From: Ostrinia nubilalis
Lineage: Eukaryota; Arthropoda; Insecta; Lepidoptera; Crambidae
Assembly (NCBI RefSeq): GCF_963855985.1
Contig: NC_087105.1
Location: 6,140,501-6,204,500 of the forward strand
DNA length: 64,000 bases
Direction: 5' to 3'
This document shows positions 1-13,382 of the stretch, one piece after another. The translations under genes and the position numbers were made by a program. Within the stretch, counting starts at the first letter, position 1. Each line of letters starts with the position of its first letter. The notes under the pieces were generated by a model. It had not been told where the DNA came from. It did no database searches and saw nothing but the letters and a program-made list of their open reading frames with translations.

Positions 1-875
1 TTTAGAAGTTCTTATGGTCACCTCCAGACTCCATCCAGCTCAATGGTACCATAATAATGCATCGTCATCGTACTTACATAATGTAACCAAATTTCAGCTC
101 AATTGGTTGAGGAGAACTGGTCTTAAATTCAGTTGCAAGTTTGTCCCACACTAACTAACAAGCGAAATGTTTGTAAAAATGGTACGCATATCTTTTTTGC
201 GACTAGTTTTCTTAGAGTATTATACCATTGGACAGCAGCACTTCTTAGGTTGCCGGTACAAACAAAAAAACAGAAGTATTTGAAAAATTGTGGCCGTGGT
301 AATGTAAAATATCATAAGGGGTGTAAATTTTCGAAGAATTTCATAATTTATTGTGTAAATTAAAAAATAATTAAGATAGATTTTTTTTCTTATTTTTCCT
401 AAAGTAGTCATGACTATGTCCATCCTGCGGCGCCGGCTTATCCTTGAATTTTGGGACACGTTGTATATAGATATCTATCTTAAACACTTCAATTAATATG
501 TTATGTATTCGTCGAAAATATTGTCTTTAAGGATTTATAAATACAAAGAGCCAAGCAAAACAACCCCGATAAGAAATTCCAGACCACACTGGAGGTTTTA
601 CCTTGGAATGTAAGACAAATAAACCTTCAATTTAAGTTCTAAAAGTTATCTCGAAAGTCTCATAAAAGCTCAAACAGGAGCTTTCCATCAGAGCCATATC
701 TAAGTTATTCAAGGCAAAAAAGATTTTTCACTGTTGTCTGTATGTTTCCACAGATTCCTAACATTTTTATATTTTTTATAATTTTTTAGAGGTAGGGCTG
801 AGAGCTCACACTCATAAAACTCATTATTTTTTTGCAAGTATGCTTTTAAAAAGCTGTAAATCTCGGTAAATAATA
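1..875. other. AT-rich, no gene seen
   Basis: The short open frames on both strands have no recognisable domain and no convincing splice sites around them. I see no mobile-element ends here. It could be an intron of the gene whose exon lies at 1208-1343, since that gene runs leftward. Confidence 0.4.
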
Positions 876-1041
876 CTATCCTATCCTACCTATGGTTTCC
901 CACGCTCCCGTGTAATTGTGCAGAACATACAATACTATCTGGTAAGAATCTGTACTGTACTGGTAAGAATCAGTAGAATGGGTTAGAGATACAATACTTA
1001 CCAAATCCAGCCTCAAGCTGAAAGACACGAGCTTGCGCTGC
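876..1041 (-). repeat. Partial tandem copy of the 1208-1343 exon end and its intron
   Basis: This stretch repeats, with small indels and substitutions, the sequence at about 1059-1247. It includes the last ~40 bases of the neighbouring exon and its 5' splice site (read leftward, GGTAAGTATTG). Homology stops inside the exon, so the copy has a donor but no acceptor. It lies downstream of the intact exon in the sense of transcription. The same geometry recurs in Sec10 and Max in this window. Confidence 0.8.
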
Positions 1042-1207
1042 AAAATAATCCCGTTAGTCTTATCCTATCCTACCTAAGGCCATGGTTTCCTACGTTCCCG
1101 TGCGTGTAATTGTGCAGAACATACAATACTATCTGGTAAGAATCTGTACTGTACTGGTAAGAATCAGTAATAAGAATGGGTAAGAGAGTAAGAGATACAA
1201 TACTTAC

Positions 1208-1343
1208 CAGGTCCAGCCTCAAGCTGAAAGACACATGCTTGCGCTGCGGCGGCGCGGCGGCCGGCGGGCCGTCGTAGAAGGCCGCTTCTTCCAGCCCATA
1301 GTCGGGCTCCGGCTCGCCCCACTCCAGCTTCATAGCGCTGGGG
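1208..1343 (-). CDS. Internal exon of an unrecognised protein gene
   Basis: On the minus strand a good acceptor (TTCCAG) opens a 136-base exon that ends at a strong donor (CTG|GTAAGT). The translated exon includes MKLEWGEPEPDYGLEEAAFY, then an Ala/Pro stretch, then RKHVSFSLRLDL. The exon is much more GC-rich than its surroundings, as expected for coding DNA here. RKHVSF fits the RVxF-type docking motif for protein phosphatase 1, but short motifs like this also occur by chance. I do not recognise the protein. I did not find its other exons; 5' exons would be at higher coordinates and 3' exons to the left of the window. The Met in the exon need not be the start, because the frame is open through the acceptor. 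Confidence 0.55.
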
Positions 1344-4115
1344 CTGGAACAAAGAGTTGAAGGTAAGTTGTAAGTATGTTAAGACTTCAGTTGTGTAAAG
1401 CCAAGGCTTATTACTGAAGTCTTTTATCGAACTATCCCTAAGATCAAAGAAGGGATATCCAAAATTAGCTCTTTTCGTAGTCTCTGTCTTCCTCGTTCTC
1501 TTTATTTCTATTCTATTATACGGAAATCTATCATTCATAATTTTAGCACCTTGAGGAGGTAAATTTAAAAAAACATATAAATTCATTTATACGGGCCATA
1601 ACATTATTACTAAATTTAAGATTCAGAGGCATCTTTCTTAGCTTGAGCACCGCAGATAAATCAGTCGGTCAGAACAAACGGTTAATGGACTGATGTGTTG
1701 ATTTTTTTGCAGATGACACAGCTTACTATTATATCAGACCCAGGTTAAATATAAAGTCAGCAGTAAATGATTCATAACATCTGATCCTGGAAAACGTGCC
1801 GCCGAACAGTCTGACTAACAGAAGGAATAAAAATATAATTAATATTTATAAAATATTAAACGCTTCAAGCATTATCACAATAGCACATGTAGTTTCCATA
1901 TCTCTTGCCTAATTTATGTCTAGATTCCTGAATATCTTATGTTTTCTGTTTCAATCTTTTGCACCTACAACATAGTTGCAAGGCTAGCAGCTCAGATCAG
2001 AATATGATTACACGTTTTTTTAACGTCGTGTCATTATAACTTACGACCGGCGTAACCGCTCGCCATCGCCACTAGGGCTTCGCCAACCGCAACGGGAACA
2101 CCAGTCTATTCGGAAAGCCAAAAAACTCCTGCTCAGACTTCCCTCTCGCTCACTCCAACGACGAATACCGAGACAGCTATAGGTACAGGTCCGCGTTAAG
2201 TTTCTTTTCAGGGTAAGCCGAACCTGTTTCCCATCTTGCAATACATCACCCACTCTATTGAACACATTACGGTTTATAGACACCTTTATGGGACCGACTT
2301 TATGGGTTACTTGAGATTGACTTGGTAATTCAATTCTATGAAGTTGCGGCGAAGATTTAAAATTGTAATTGATTTTAAGTTAAGTTTGATGCAGCATCAA
2401 GCAATTTAAAAAATATCAACATAATTTAACCGTGTGAACTTCGATGGGAAAGTCTTTGAATACAAGATGAAGTTCACACCTTATTAACTATCTTAGAATT
2501 ACTAACAATTATGTACTTGTATAAACTTGACAAGACAAGGTATAGACTGTTAGTTTTATCCACTACCACAAACCCAGATCTCATTCTTAGAACATATTAA
2601 TATCCCATCAAAGCGATCGGAATTAGTTAACACTTTCAAACGTAACGAGCTGATCCGGCGGAAACGGTGCTTAAAGACACATGTAGCGAAAACTACCTTT
2701 AACCCTAAAATAGCTTATAACCCTTATTGTGTTTTGGATAGAGCCGACATTGGTTATAACCCTTTTGAAGTTCCAAATCGTGACGGTCCTCGTAAGGTTG
2801 TCACAGAATAGCCAAGAGTGGTATAGTAAATGTGTCGTCAGCAAATTCGGTCCGTGTGATGCCGTTTCGGATAATATCCGGCGGATACGATCCAAGGATC
2901 CGACACCATCACGGACATTATTGTCTCGTAATTGAGACGGCGTGTCGATTTGTTCGGTGTGCCAGTAATTAACTCGCAAGGGGAGAAACTGATTTAGAGC
3001 GACGCTTGACATGATTTCAATGGAACGTCCTAAGGGTTGCACTGCGATCCCTGGGGGGTCTAGTGATTGATACCATGAATATAGATTTTGGTCTATGAAT
3101 GGATTAGCTTAAATTAAATTAAAAATCAATGGTGATCTAATCCGAGCTAAATAAAAAACACAACAAACACGTTATCAATGATAATTTTGAGGGAAAACTA
3201 TTCAACAACTGTAATATCACTAATAAAACGTAGGTACTCACTCATAGATATTTTGAATCACGCCTATAAGTCTATCGGGATGTTCTAAATCTATTCACCT
3301 TATACTGCGAAGCAGTCACGTCACCGGAGACAATACGTAGAACCTGGATTGAATAATTCAAAGCATATACTCGTCAAGCAGCCCAAAATAACTACGCAAG
3401 CCATATCGCTATCTAATCGATAAATGATAAAATTTTCTAACACGTCATTTCTACAGACGGTTCGGTTAACAAAGTTCCCTTCTTTGAACAGTAAGCCTTT
3501 GATTTCAATATTGCCCTAGGAGCTTTGAGGAACAATACATCTAAAGTCCTTCAGGATAAGGACGATGTTGGTTTGATATGCCAACAGATGTTTTATTTGA
3601 GGATAACGTTCCCGACCTACGGATTCGAGCTGGTAACAGATTTGCACGCAATTTCGCATGTTGACCTGCGTCGCATGATGGAATAATCGGTTTATTTATG
3701 CCTGAAGTGAAAGCATTTCTACAATATTGGTAAACGAATTTCTCAGAATATTCCAAATTGCATTGCGTTTTGAGATTCCATGCGGCAACTTTGTCGAAGA
3801 TTGGCTGAGAGGCGTTGGATGCATGGAAATACAACATGGACACGTCCACTCAAAAAGAATTTAAAATATTTTAAAGATGGTGATGATGAAGCTTTAGTGT
3901 TAAAATTGCTTTATTTTATAGAAGTTTTTGTTGAATTTACGTCTTATTTTTACCAATCATAGATAAAAACTCCTTTATCTATCTCTTTGCCTCACTAATT
4001 TTCATTATGGTCTGACCTCTATGGATGTCACTTTGATTCAATATCAAATTGACTGATTCATTCAAAATTCCAAACAGTTTATAATAAATTATTTACATCG
4101 AGAAAATAGTCTAAA
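1344..4115. other. Intergenic or intronic, no supported gene
   Basis: Three blocks are less AT-rich than their surroundings (about 2040-2290, 2640-3050 and 3540-3790) and hold minus-strand open frames of 80-123 codons. None has a recognisable domain or a clear pair of splice sites. They may be old mobile-element or pseudogene debris. The remainder is AT-rich with no feature I can name. Confidence 0.35.
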
Positions 4116-5268
4116 ATGGCAAAACGATTTACGAAAAGCAGCATAAATTGGGCGGAACTTGAAAAAAAAGTACCACCAGAACAGAGAGTCCAGTACTTCG
4201 CATTTAAAGCCAAATCTGATGCTTATCTTCGACGGTAGGAAACAATGTTTATTTCCGTTCTTCAAAATACCATATTCATATTTATAGGCAATTTTTATAG
4301 GCTTGTAAAGGCGTATGATCAATCTACTACACTCAAGATTGTAATGGAACCTGGCGGTTTCTCTCAATCAATCATTGGCTGACCAATGCAATTTTTAAAA
4401 GTATATTTTCTAATTGTAGGGTACTAGCGCATCCCCCTGAACCCCCGAAAATTGATTGGGCGGCGTACTCTAAAATGGTGCCTGTTCCTGGCCTGGTGGA
4501 CAAACTGAAGACAGAGTACGAGAAGTTTCAAGTACCCTACCCGCAAGACACGTTGTCAGCTAAGGTCGACGAGCAGTGGAAAGCCTTGGAGCCAGAAATC
4601 AAGAAGTTCTGCGCTGAGATGCAGGTGGACATTGACAAGTAAGTTCCAGCGTTTAACCTTTCATATGATTTATAGCACACCGACGATCTGGTGAAGGTCA
4701 CGGGAGGTGCCTGGATGCGAGCGGTGCAGGACCGGTCTTTGTGGAAATCCTTAGGGGAGGCCTTTGTCAAGCAGTGGACGTCTTTCAGCTGAAACGAACG
4801 AACGAATGAACGAACGATGCTTTATAGAACGGATCCGGATGCAACACCTTTACTTTCGGGTTAAGTCTGGAATCTCGCTATTCAATTGGTTAATTCATCT
4901 AATTCAAATCCTAATAATATTTTGAAGCTTTTGTCTAAGCCTTCCTCATTATAAATGCCTAATTCACCAAGCCTATGAGAACTTGGTGCTATGTCTTCAA
5001 TCCCGCGAGGCACTAATGTTAGTGTGACGTGATATACTTGCGGTTTTATTTACGTAAATATTCAACTTTTTCCAGAGCGACTAAAGAGCTTTCAAGAATA
5101 AGAGCCCTCCCCAAATTCGAAGAGATGACGATGGAGATGTATGCGGAGATGTTCCCTGACCTGGCCATCGACCCCGTGAACAGGCCCACATACTGGCCCC
5201 ATACCCCAGAAGAACAAGTGGGGTATAAGCCTCCAGAGCAGAAGGTTGAAAAGAAGAAAGCGCCATAA
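4116..5268 (+). CDS. ATPsynD: ATP synthase subunit d, mitochondrial
   Basis: Exons are 4116-4234, 4420-4638 and 5076-5268, joined by GT-AG introns into 176 aa, close to the usual ~178 aa of the insect protein. Subunit d is part of the peripheral stalk of mitochondrial F1Fo ATP synthase and helps hold the F1 head still while the rotor turns. Family hallmarks are SSINWAELEKKVP near the N-terminus, IDWAAYSKMVPVPGLVDKL and VPYPQD in exon 2, and the C-terminal RPTYWPHTPEEQVGYK block. The start is the first ATG of the frame. The first intron is only 185 bases. Intron 2 carries a retrotransposon tail (4677-4826). A polyadenylation signal follows 30 bases after the stop. The charged C-terminus ends in a run of Lys and Glu. 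I see no frameshift or missing part. Confidence 0.96.
4677..4826 (+). mobile_element. Non-LTR retrotransposon 3' end in ATPsynD intron 2
   Basis: The plus strand encodes the typical C-terminal tail of a lepidopteran non-LTR reverse transcriptase ORF (DDLVKVTGGAWMRAVQDRS, then a WTSFS stop). It is followed by a short tandem tail of ACGA-like units (AACGAACGAACGAATG). It is 5'-truncated, as usual for LINEs, or it is the tail of a related SINE. Related pieces are at 18304, 18805, 26160 and 43841. Confidence 0.8.
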
Positions 5269-5297
5269 GTAAAGACGTGTTTTTATGTTTGTGTTTT

Positions 5298-5303
5298 AAT
5301 AAA
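5298..5303 (+). terminator. Polyadenylation signal of ATPsynD
   Basis: An AATAAA hexamer lies 30 bases after the stop codon, followed by T-rich DNA. This predicts a very short 3' UTR. Confidence 0.8.
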
Positions 5304-5309
5304 TATTGT

Positions 5310-8261
5310 TTAATGCTACCTTTTTGTTTTTTTATTTGACAATGAGGAATTTTCAGTAGAAAATTATTTTAAAGTCGTTAGCTATGTTGCAGTTCACATA
5401 GCCGTTCAATTCTTCGATTCACGAATTTGTGATAGAAAGCCCTGTATGTCGAATTGGCTTATAGGTAATTACTATACTTGCTTTTATTTGTACCTGTAGT
5501 AAAATTTCGTTGGTATTCTAAATGACTTTCATGAGGTATCACGACTCAGCACGTGCTTAATCACTTTGAAAGCAATCAACGTAAACGGTGACATGGGCGC
5601 GGTCGCCACAGAAAGTCCAAACTGCGCCGGAGTTATTGTGTTGTAGTGATTTGTGAGTAACATGTTCGAGAAAGAAAAATGCACTTTATTAGAGTTAAAG
5701 TAGCTTGTCTTACCAAACAAAATGTAGTAAAAGGAACCTAAACGGTAACGAAAAATATCAACAGCAAATTATTTCTTCGCGACACTTTTTCGATCCTGGC
5801 TGTCGTTACATCTGAAATGTTCTTCTCTACATCTGTGGAGCTGTAGAGCACGAGTCGTATCGATTCAACTCATGAGTCCTAGCTTCTCGATTCGCGAATC
5901 GAATCATGACAGCCCCTGGGCGCAGTACTTCATGCATGAGGGAATGGGACTGCATTTAGTCTATATTTAGAGTCTCACTCAGGGTCGCCGCGGGGACATA
6001 AGCCAAGAACTCGCGCGGCAAAGTATGATTGATGATTGGGTAGCGTTTCACGCCGTCTTATTTTCGTCTTTATTAGTTCTCTGTAACTAGATATATGCGA
6101 TTGGGTTAACCAATTTGCGATTTATAAATAGGACTGCCAACTGAGATAGCATTCGCATCGATTCATAACAGTCTTTAGCACGCAGCGAGCGAAATGACTT
6201 TTTGTTTTATGAGAACTTGAACTGGACCGGTAGATTTTTTGTAGATACATAAGTGGCCCTAGCAACAATTCAAGTGGTCAAGAATGCTTTTAGGACTGCA
6301 TCCTCAATTTCAAACTTTAAGTTAAGGGTCCACATGTGGTTGTAATTTCCTAATATATTTGGAGCTTTCTATGATTTTTTTCTCAAATATCTTGCTTGCG
6401 ACCTATTGATTGGGTTTATCAATAAACGTAGGTCGTAAGCGAGTCTGATTTCTTGTTGTCAACCGATTAAAGCTAACGTTCAAGTTGTCTCAGACATGCG
6501 TGCACCCGAAACCAAATCAAGCGATCGACGCCCGCGGCGGTTGGCGGCAGCCGCCTGCGCAGCGCTTTCTGAGAACCCCGCAATAATATAACTAAGCAGT
6601 TTTGGACTGAATCGCCCTATTTATGCATTCATAGAGCTTCATTGAACATTCCGAGCTTTCGCAATGAACGGCAATATGGCACGCGGTAGTGTACACGGTT
6701 GAAGCACAAAATAGAGCTAGATTTCAGGTCTGTACCACATCTAGCTAGATTATCTATGTTTAATTAATACTTTTAGTTAGTTTTCTGCCTTTGCATATTC
6801 GAACATTTCGAATCGATAATTACTAAAATATGAAGTTTTTCTAAATTCGATAGATCATATTATTATAACCATGATAGGTCACATAAATACTTAGGTATTT
6901 ATTATAAAAAATTGTGACAAAGTGCTTATTTAAAAGTCTAATAAAAATGAACCATAACATTGTAAATAATAACTACATGAGATGTAAGGACGTTTTAATG
7001 TCTTTTGTTCTCAATAATCCGAAAAGGAAATACGAGTATAGCTCTCATTCTCGACCTAATAATAGAAAATATCTCCAGCCCATATATCCGGTGTGCCAGT
7101 TAGTGGAAGCCACGGAAAGTGGACTCTCTTTATGGTGGTGGATCAATCAGCAGCCCGTACGGATATCCGATGTACCGAAATGGATGACTTGGCGGCGCGG
7201 ACGCACGATAGGCAACATTGGAAAGAAAATAAACAAGTATGTTAGAGTTAATTTACATTGGGAGTCTTGTATGCGGATCATTCGAAAAAGAGTGTTGTGC
7301 TTTTAGGCTCATTTTTAGGGGCTTTTAGGAACACTTTTTCATCAATTAAAGTTAACAATAAGTGAGCCATGAGACAGCATTTTATATCCTTCATATTCCA
7401 GTTTACATGTATAAAATGTAGACCTGTTTGGTTTTAATCGTTAAGAAAGAAATTGTACAAGTCATTAATTGGTAATCGATAAAAGGAATTACTGTTATCT
7501 ACATAATTATCTACTTATGTTTAGGGTTTAGTTTGTAAGACAGTAAGTTTTTATAAAATGAACTCATTAAGATAACGCCCGACTCTACTTCCACTATTTT
7601 ACATTTTACATGAAACCGTTTACGTGGGCAAACAAGTTTGGTTCATTGTATCTAAGTATTTCACCGGACTATTTCACAAAAGAAAATGTAAGTATAAGTG
7701 TACCTACCTAACATTAATTTGAAATTCAGCAATATATTTTCACTGAAATTCAAACGGAATACATTACAGCTAATTAATGCTAGCAACTCAGTGTTAATCC
7801 TGCTCTTTGCAATTAAAAAATCGGTGCGAAAACGACATATACTGACAGTTTTCCTTTCAAGCAGAGGCATTCGTTTTCACTTTCCTTGCGTCCTGTAAGT
7901 TTATTGTTCAGGCGCCCGAGGATCAGTGGCCACCTGTTTGCTGGTATATTTATAGACCACCCCGCTCCCCTTTCTTCGGCACCTTTCAACCATTCATGGC
8001 TCTGTGACTAATGCCTGAATCAGTTCGAGTACGACGATAAAACTGACGTCTGGCGCGCTGATTGTACGTGGAATTTTGTAATTAGAGTTTTCATTAGTGG
8101 GTTAGCTTTGGCTGAGCTTCGATAAGCTCTTTTTGAATGGGCAGCTAATGATTTAGCGAGTGCAAGTTTGGTTAGGAAGAATTTGTTGAAATATGTGCGT
8201 GATGTTTCATAGGAATACCATTTTTTTATGGCTTAAAATTTATAAGTTCCTTAAAATACAC
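5310..8261. other. Intergenic, no supported gene
   Basis: A minus-strand frame at 5529-5720 (includes YNTITPAQFGLSVATAP) and a plus-strand frame at 6914-7306 followed by a donor-like AA|GTATGT have some coding flavour, but I recognise neither and cannot place partner exons. A GC-rich block lies at about 6490-6580. A TATA-like box (TATATTTATA) lies near 7945 without an obvious transcript. The rest is AT-rich. Confidence 0.35.
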
Positions 8262-8360
8262 TAGGCTGAGTTGTATTACCTAACTATGACCGTATGTATG
8301 GCGTTTGACAGATATTTAACGTTTGTCAAAGTTAAAGTAAGATGGTGCAACTCAGCCTGA
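8262..8360. mobile_element. Short MITE with GGCTGAGTTG terminal inverted repeats
   Basis: The left end TAGGCTGAGTTGTA is mirrored at the right by TGCAACTCAGCCTGA, giving an imperfect inverted repeat around about 70 bases of AT-rich DNA. There is no coding capacity. The size and ends fit a small non-autonomous DNA transposon. Confidence 0.6.
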
Positions 8361-11300
8361 TTTAATCAAGCTTTTGCAGATAAAAGTGACACATCTTTAA
8401 TTATGATATAATCATAACCCGTCCAAATCACCTTTATCTTCATCGATTTGATTTAGAAAACAATACATGGGTCACTGATTCCTTTGTTTATTAAATGTCA
8501 TTACTAAAGAGTAATAGAGTAGAGATGTAACAGTATCAGTAGCAAGCCTCAATCAAGGCTTGAACTCTCTCTAAATCGATCGACATAGCTTCAACGAAGA
8601 TTTTTATCCAAAAACCTTGGCCTACACGCATCTCCTCGAGTCGACACCCACTTGTGACAGATGGAGGCGTCGATTCAGCGCTAACAAGAATTTCAACGCG
8701 GACTGCTTGAGAAATTTGACGAACTTCATGATTGACGATGACGAGACCGTTAATTAAGCAACTTTGAAACTCGCTCTACACACAAAAAAATATTATTTAG
8801 TTAATTGATTTGATCGGAGTAATAAAGTTATTAAGAAAACAAATTACAAACAAACAGCTGACACGGTTAAGTATTGTGGTAAACAAACCTCAATATTCCT
8901 ATTGAGTACGTTCAGAAAAATGCTTAAAAGGAAAAAACATACTTTATACAGTACAATACCTAGGTGCGAATGGCGTAAATATCTTCACGTTCAGATCTTT
9001 GAAGATATGTAGTAGCTCTACCTACATAATATGTAATGAGTTAATGTTTATCTGAGTCGTCGACCCCTCTATGTGACCGTGTACGATCACGATGCATGTG
9101 AACTAGATATTATTTATAACTACCTACCTAATTTATTACTGATACAAAGTAACCAATAATTGAATATTACTCTACCTGCACCGATACCTACACGTTACGC
9201 GGTGTACTTTTACCTGCAGTATGCATTTTTCTTTTAAAGTCTCATTTTATTAGTATTGCGTATAATTTAGCATTTTTATTTTATGACTGAATTTTTTTTG
9301 TTCGTACCAATGCCCCATGCAAAATTGAGACCCGTTTCATTGACTCCATAAGGCCAGCATTAGGCAAGTTTGTGATGTTGATCGTCACTAATTAATTCAT
9401 AATTAAAAATTCTGGTGTGCCCGCGCAGACGACGGCGTCAACCAATTACGCTGCCTACGCGCATCATATGAAAATGGACCCTATTTTGAAATGCGTATGG
9501 TGCAGGAATGACATAAAATTATGCAGTTTCAATGAAGGGCAAGCGACAGTTGTTTTATTTTGTACTAAATATAGTACTTGGACTGAATTGTTACTGTGCC
9601 AGCTTTGTGTGAGCGGTGTCGATTGGCATTCGTGCTTGCGTGCGATGCTTTAATATTGTATGGGCTCATTTTATTGGCATTATTTTTAAGTTTCCCATCA
9701 TGATAAAACAAAGCCCGCGTGAACGGAATGCATTTCGAGTTCGTATTTAATGAATACTTCAGACGAAGGACAATAATCTTGATCATTCATGAAAGCCTAC
9801 TTTAAATCTAGATTGTTAAAAGTCGTAAAAATAAACCTTACTTTATGGTTGCAACTCATTAAATAGTTATAATGTGAAACCAAACAGTCAATACTATAGT
9901 GAATGAACTCTATCCAAAATCCCCACGTGGGTGGAATGGCGGTCAGACATTAAGTTTAAACGGTATCATAAACAGTCATCAAACAATGTAGCTAAAACAG
10001 GTTTGCGATGCAACAAATTACTAGACTCGCCAGATTCTGGAGAATGTAACATTTTTGAATATTCACTAAACCAGGTGCGTTTCCAGTCGATCAAGTTCAA
10101 AGTGCGTCTTGCTCTTTTTCTATTGAGTAGAGCAAGAGACAAGAAGTAAAGCTCGAAGAAATCGTCTTCGAGATGGCCTATTCCTTTGCGTGTGTGCGTT
10201 GGAACCTGTGCTGAACATCTGTTATTATCGGGTTTTGTTTGGTGACTGCAAAAAACATTTCAAGATTTTACGTCGACACCGGTTTGTGATGCCAGCTAAA
10301 AATAAAAATATGCGATTCTAATATTCTGGTAGGGAGTTTTGTTGTTAGATCACAGCTTTTATTAGATGATGAATGTATATTGTTAATTAGTTATGTGTCA
10401 TAAATAAATAATGATACGAAACTCTTGGATTTTAAAGGGTACTTTCTCATATGAAAAGCATAATTTTGTGAGAATGCAATTATACGTATTTTGCCATTTA
10501 TTGTACCTCTCTTTGAAAACAAAATAAAGGCACTCCTACGTTTAGTAGTACATGGTCATCGTTTTGGTCATCAGTACCTTCGTTACAAACTCTAACTCGT
10601 CTAATGAATGACACAACTGTACCAACGTAATAATCAAGCAGTGTTTAAAGTTCCACGAAAATAATAAAAGGATGTTTGTGCGCACTGGCAGCATCGTGGC
10701 CTATTATACTGCATTGTGAAGTCCATATTCGCTATCGAGAAAGTAAGATCCGTCCCAAATCATGTCAGCGGTTTTCTACCTGCTAGGGGCAGGGTCCCGT
10801 TGCGTGCAAGGTGTACAATCAGGGTTGCCACGCGTGCATGGTGGTTACATTTGCTACGAACTAAACCTCATCATATTCTCACCAATCGTCTCTACATGGG
10901 TTTAAAAGTCACAAGAAAATTATTGTTTTTAAGAATATGAATTATTATGGAAACTAATACGCTTTAAAAACCATTCCAGTCCTGCCCAAGACAGATATGA
11001 GTAGTAGTATGGGACTACAGTTGAGCTTTTTTCAGCAGCTTTGGAAAAACCCTCTTTTCATCGATGAAAATCAAAAGGCTAATCCAGATTGCCATCCTTA
11101 ATCAACGTTAGATGGCTGGCACCCTACGCGTGCACCCACACAAACGCAGGCTGCGCCCGCGCATATGGCGATGGCGCCCCCTCCCCCCACCCCAACTCGT
11201 CCGATAGTGCACCGAACCTCAGCTGCTCCTAGCTCGTCAGATGTCGATCGACAGTTTTTTTTTGTTTACTGTCTGTCTCATAAAACGAGAGGCAAAGAAA

Positions 11301-12878
11301 TATTGTATTAAAAGGGTCTAGAGGGCGCTACCGTATGATCGAACAAGTTTCATTATTTTATTTAGCAAGTGTAAGCCTTCATTGAACATTTACACATTTA
11401 CAGACATTGTAACTACGAGTATAACATTAGGTACCTATTTAATTAAAACAAGTGAACGTAGGAATGGTAGACAGACAACCGCCAGAGCAAGTACCTAGGT
11501 AAGTACTTAAAATACTTGATTTTATCAAATGATGAGATAATAGCCATACCAGTTGATATCTTCATTCACGATGATTTCATATCATTCGAATGTTGATTAA
11601 GCTCTTAACAAAATATTTATGCGTAATGTAGAAAACAGCCAAAAGAAAATATGTAGTATGTACTGAAGTTACTTAATGTATTTGTACAGCAACATATTTT
11701 CATGTAGAGTTGCGAATCTAAACAGGAAAATGCAGATTAAATTCAATAAGATGTGACTGAAAAGATTGGAACTTAACTAGAACTTTTCAGGAATAATTCT
11801 ACATTAATGAGGCTTCGGCGTTCTACTGTAACTCTACATATTTTTAAAAGGGTTTAGGATGCGTTTTAAAAACAAGCATTATTTACACTTAAAAAATAGC
11901 TCAAGCAGTTTAGTAACGGAAGTTTTCTTCCAAAGGCAGTTTCAGTGAATTTCCAACACACATATCAGAACAATTTCCTCATATTTATGCACTCATCACA
12001 ATAACGTGCTCCGACATTATCTCGTCTAAACTTGGAACGGAATACCAATCGCGGTGACGGTGGTGCCTAACCTTCAGATACCTTGATAACCGGGTAGGTG
12101 CCTGATAAAATGATAATGGCGCAATGCGTACCGCTTGTGATTTTTCACGCCCATAAATAAACATGCTGTTAACTTCTGTCAGTTGGAGGACCGAAGAAAA
12201 TCCAGGAAATCTTTTAAGAAACCGTAGATTTATTATGTAAATAGCAGATATTATTATATTATGTATTTGTTTATTCACTATTAATGAATGACTAATAAGA
12301 TAGCAACAGTCTCTCTAAAAGTCTGAAGTGTCGTCAATCAGTGATAAACGCTCTGCGCCTGAAAATATTAAGCTTCTAGGGTAATTACTTGCTTGGTAAT
12401 TATTTTTTCTTGCTAGTAAATATCAATTCGCTGTTCGGAAAAAATAGAGTAATTATTACTTGATTTTTTTCTGAACCACGTCGAACAGTATCAATTACTT
12501 TTTAACTAACTACCACGTTGATGACAGATTTTAATGGTATCAAGTCAACCCAATAAAGACTATGAAAAATCTCACATTGTCTAATTCCAACAAAAACGTT
12601 TCAACTCTATTTCTGCTAAGTCGACTGAAACCTAAATACATAGCAACAAGCAGTCCACAGACGTAAAAGCGAAGTAGGCAACATAGTAACGCAACGAAAG
12701 ATGTAGGTAAACAACCTCCGACTTGTTCAGTGTTCACGTGTGGAGTGTGGACGTATTTTGCCAATAACCATTACCTGATTTATGACTACGTAACTGAGAC
12801 GGTATAATCGAATGCTGCCCACGAGTGAATTAAGTTACACATAAGTACCTGGCCATCCGTACTCAATAATAGAGAATA
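8361..12878. other. Long stretch without a supported gene
   Basis: Open frames here (for example 9417-9653, 9931-10149, 11985-12278 and 12540-12764) are short and of ordinary composition, with no recognisable domain. A GC-rich patch lies at about 11110-11220. I see no tRNA and no clear mobile-element ends. Confidence 0.35.
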
Positions 12879-13023
12879 ACGCCCGTATTCACAATCATTA
12901 CTATGAGGTCTCACAGTGCGCGTGGACGCACAGGGTGACACATGAACCAACCACAGAGCTATTCAACGCTGTGCGTTCGATTTGCTGCTTCACTGAAGAA
13001 AGCATCGTTTGTGAATAGGGTGT
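12879..13023. mobile_element. Small MITE, CCCGTATTCACAA-type ends
   Basis: ACGCCCGTATTCACAATC at the left is answered by GTTTGTGAATAGGGTGT at the right, an imperfect inverted repeat around about 110 bases that themselves partly pair. Non-coding. Confidence 0.55.
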
Positions 13024-13382
13024 AAGAGACAAAAATAATCGTGTAAATAAGCACTTTCTTACCTACCTAGTCAATCTAAAGTTCGTAGACGTAGCGTATT
13101 AATATTTAATGTAAAGTATGAATAAATTTTGTTTGGCTTTTAGTATTTATGTGAAAAACTTAGCTAGACTAGTTTCTAGTTTGTGAATAAAACCGTTTCT
13201 TGATGATGACCTCATGTCTTTCGATTATATCATAATATCTTACTACTTGTTTTCAAGATTAGTCAAAATACCTACCTATACTAATATACTACAACTATCA
13301 CTTCTGTGATCGCCATTATGCTGTTTATCTACTTACTAAAAGCAAGCATGCTATCAAAGTTAGCAGGAAAACCGCTTGACAA

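Noticed and set aside
1164..1586. 140-codon minus-strand frame
   Set aside because: Crosses the 1208-1343 exon in another frame; the spliced frame with donor and acceptor is better supported.
2041..3042. Minus-strand frames of 80 and 123 codons in less AT-rich blocks
   Set aside because: No domain, no splice context and no start context; may be old element debris.
5529..5720. 63-codon minus-strand frame with YNTITPAQFGLSVATAP
   Set aside because: Some coding flavour but no family recognised and no partner exons.
6914..7306. 130-codon plus-strand frame ending near a GTATGT donor
   Set aside because: No recognisable protein, all three frames are open around 7090-7240, and no partner exon was found. 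Could be an exon, but not supportable.
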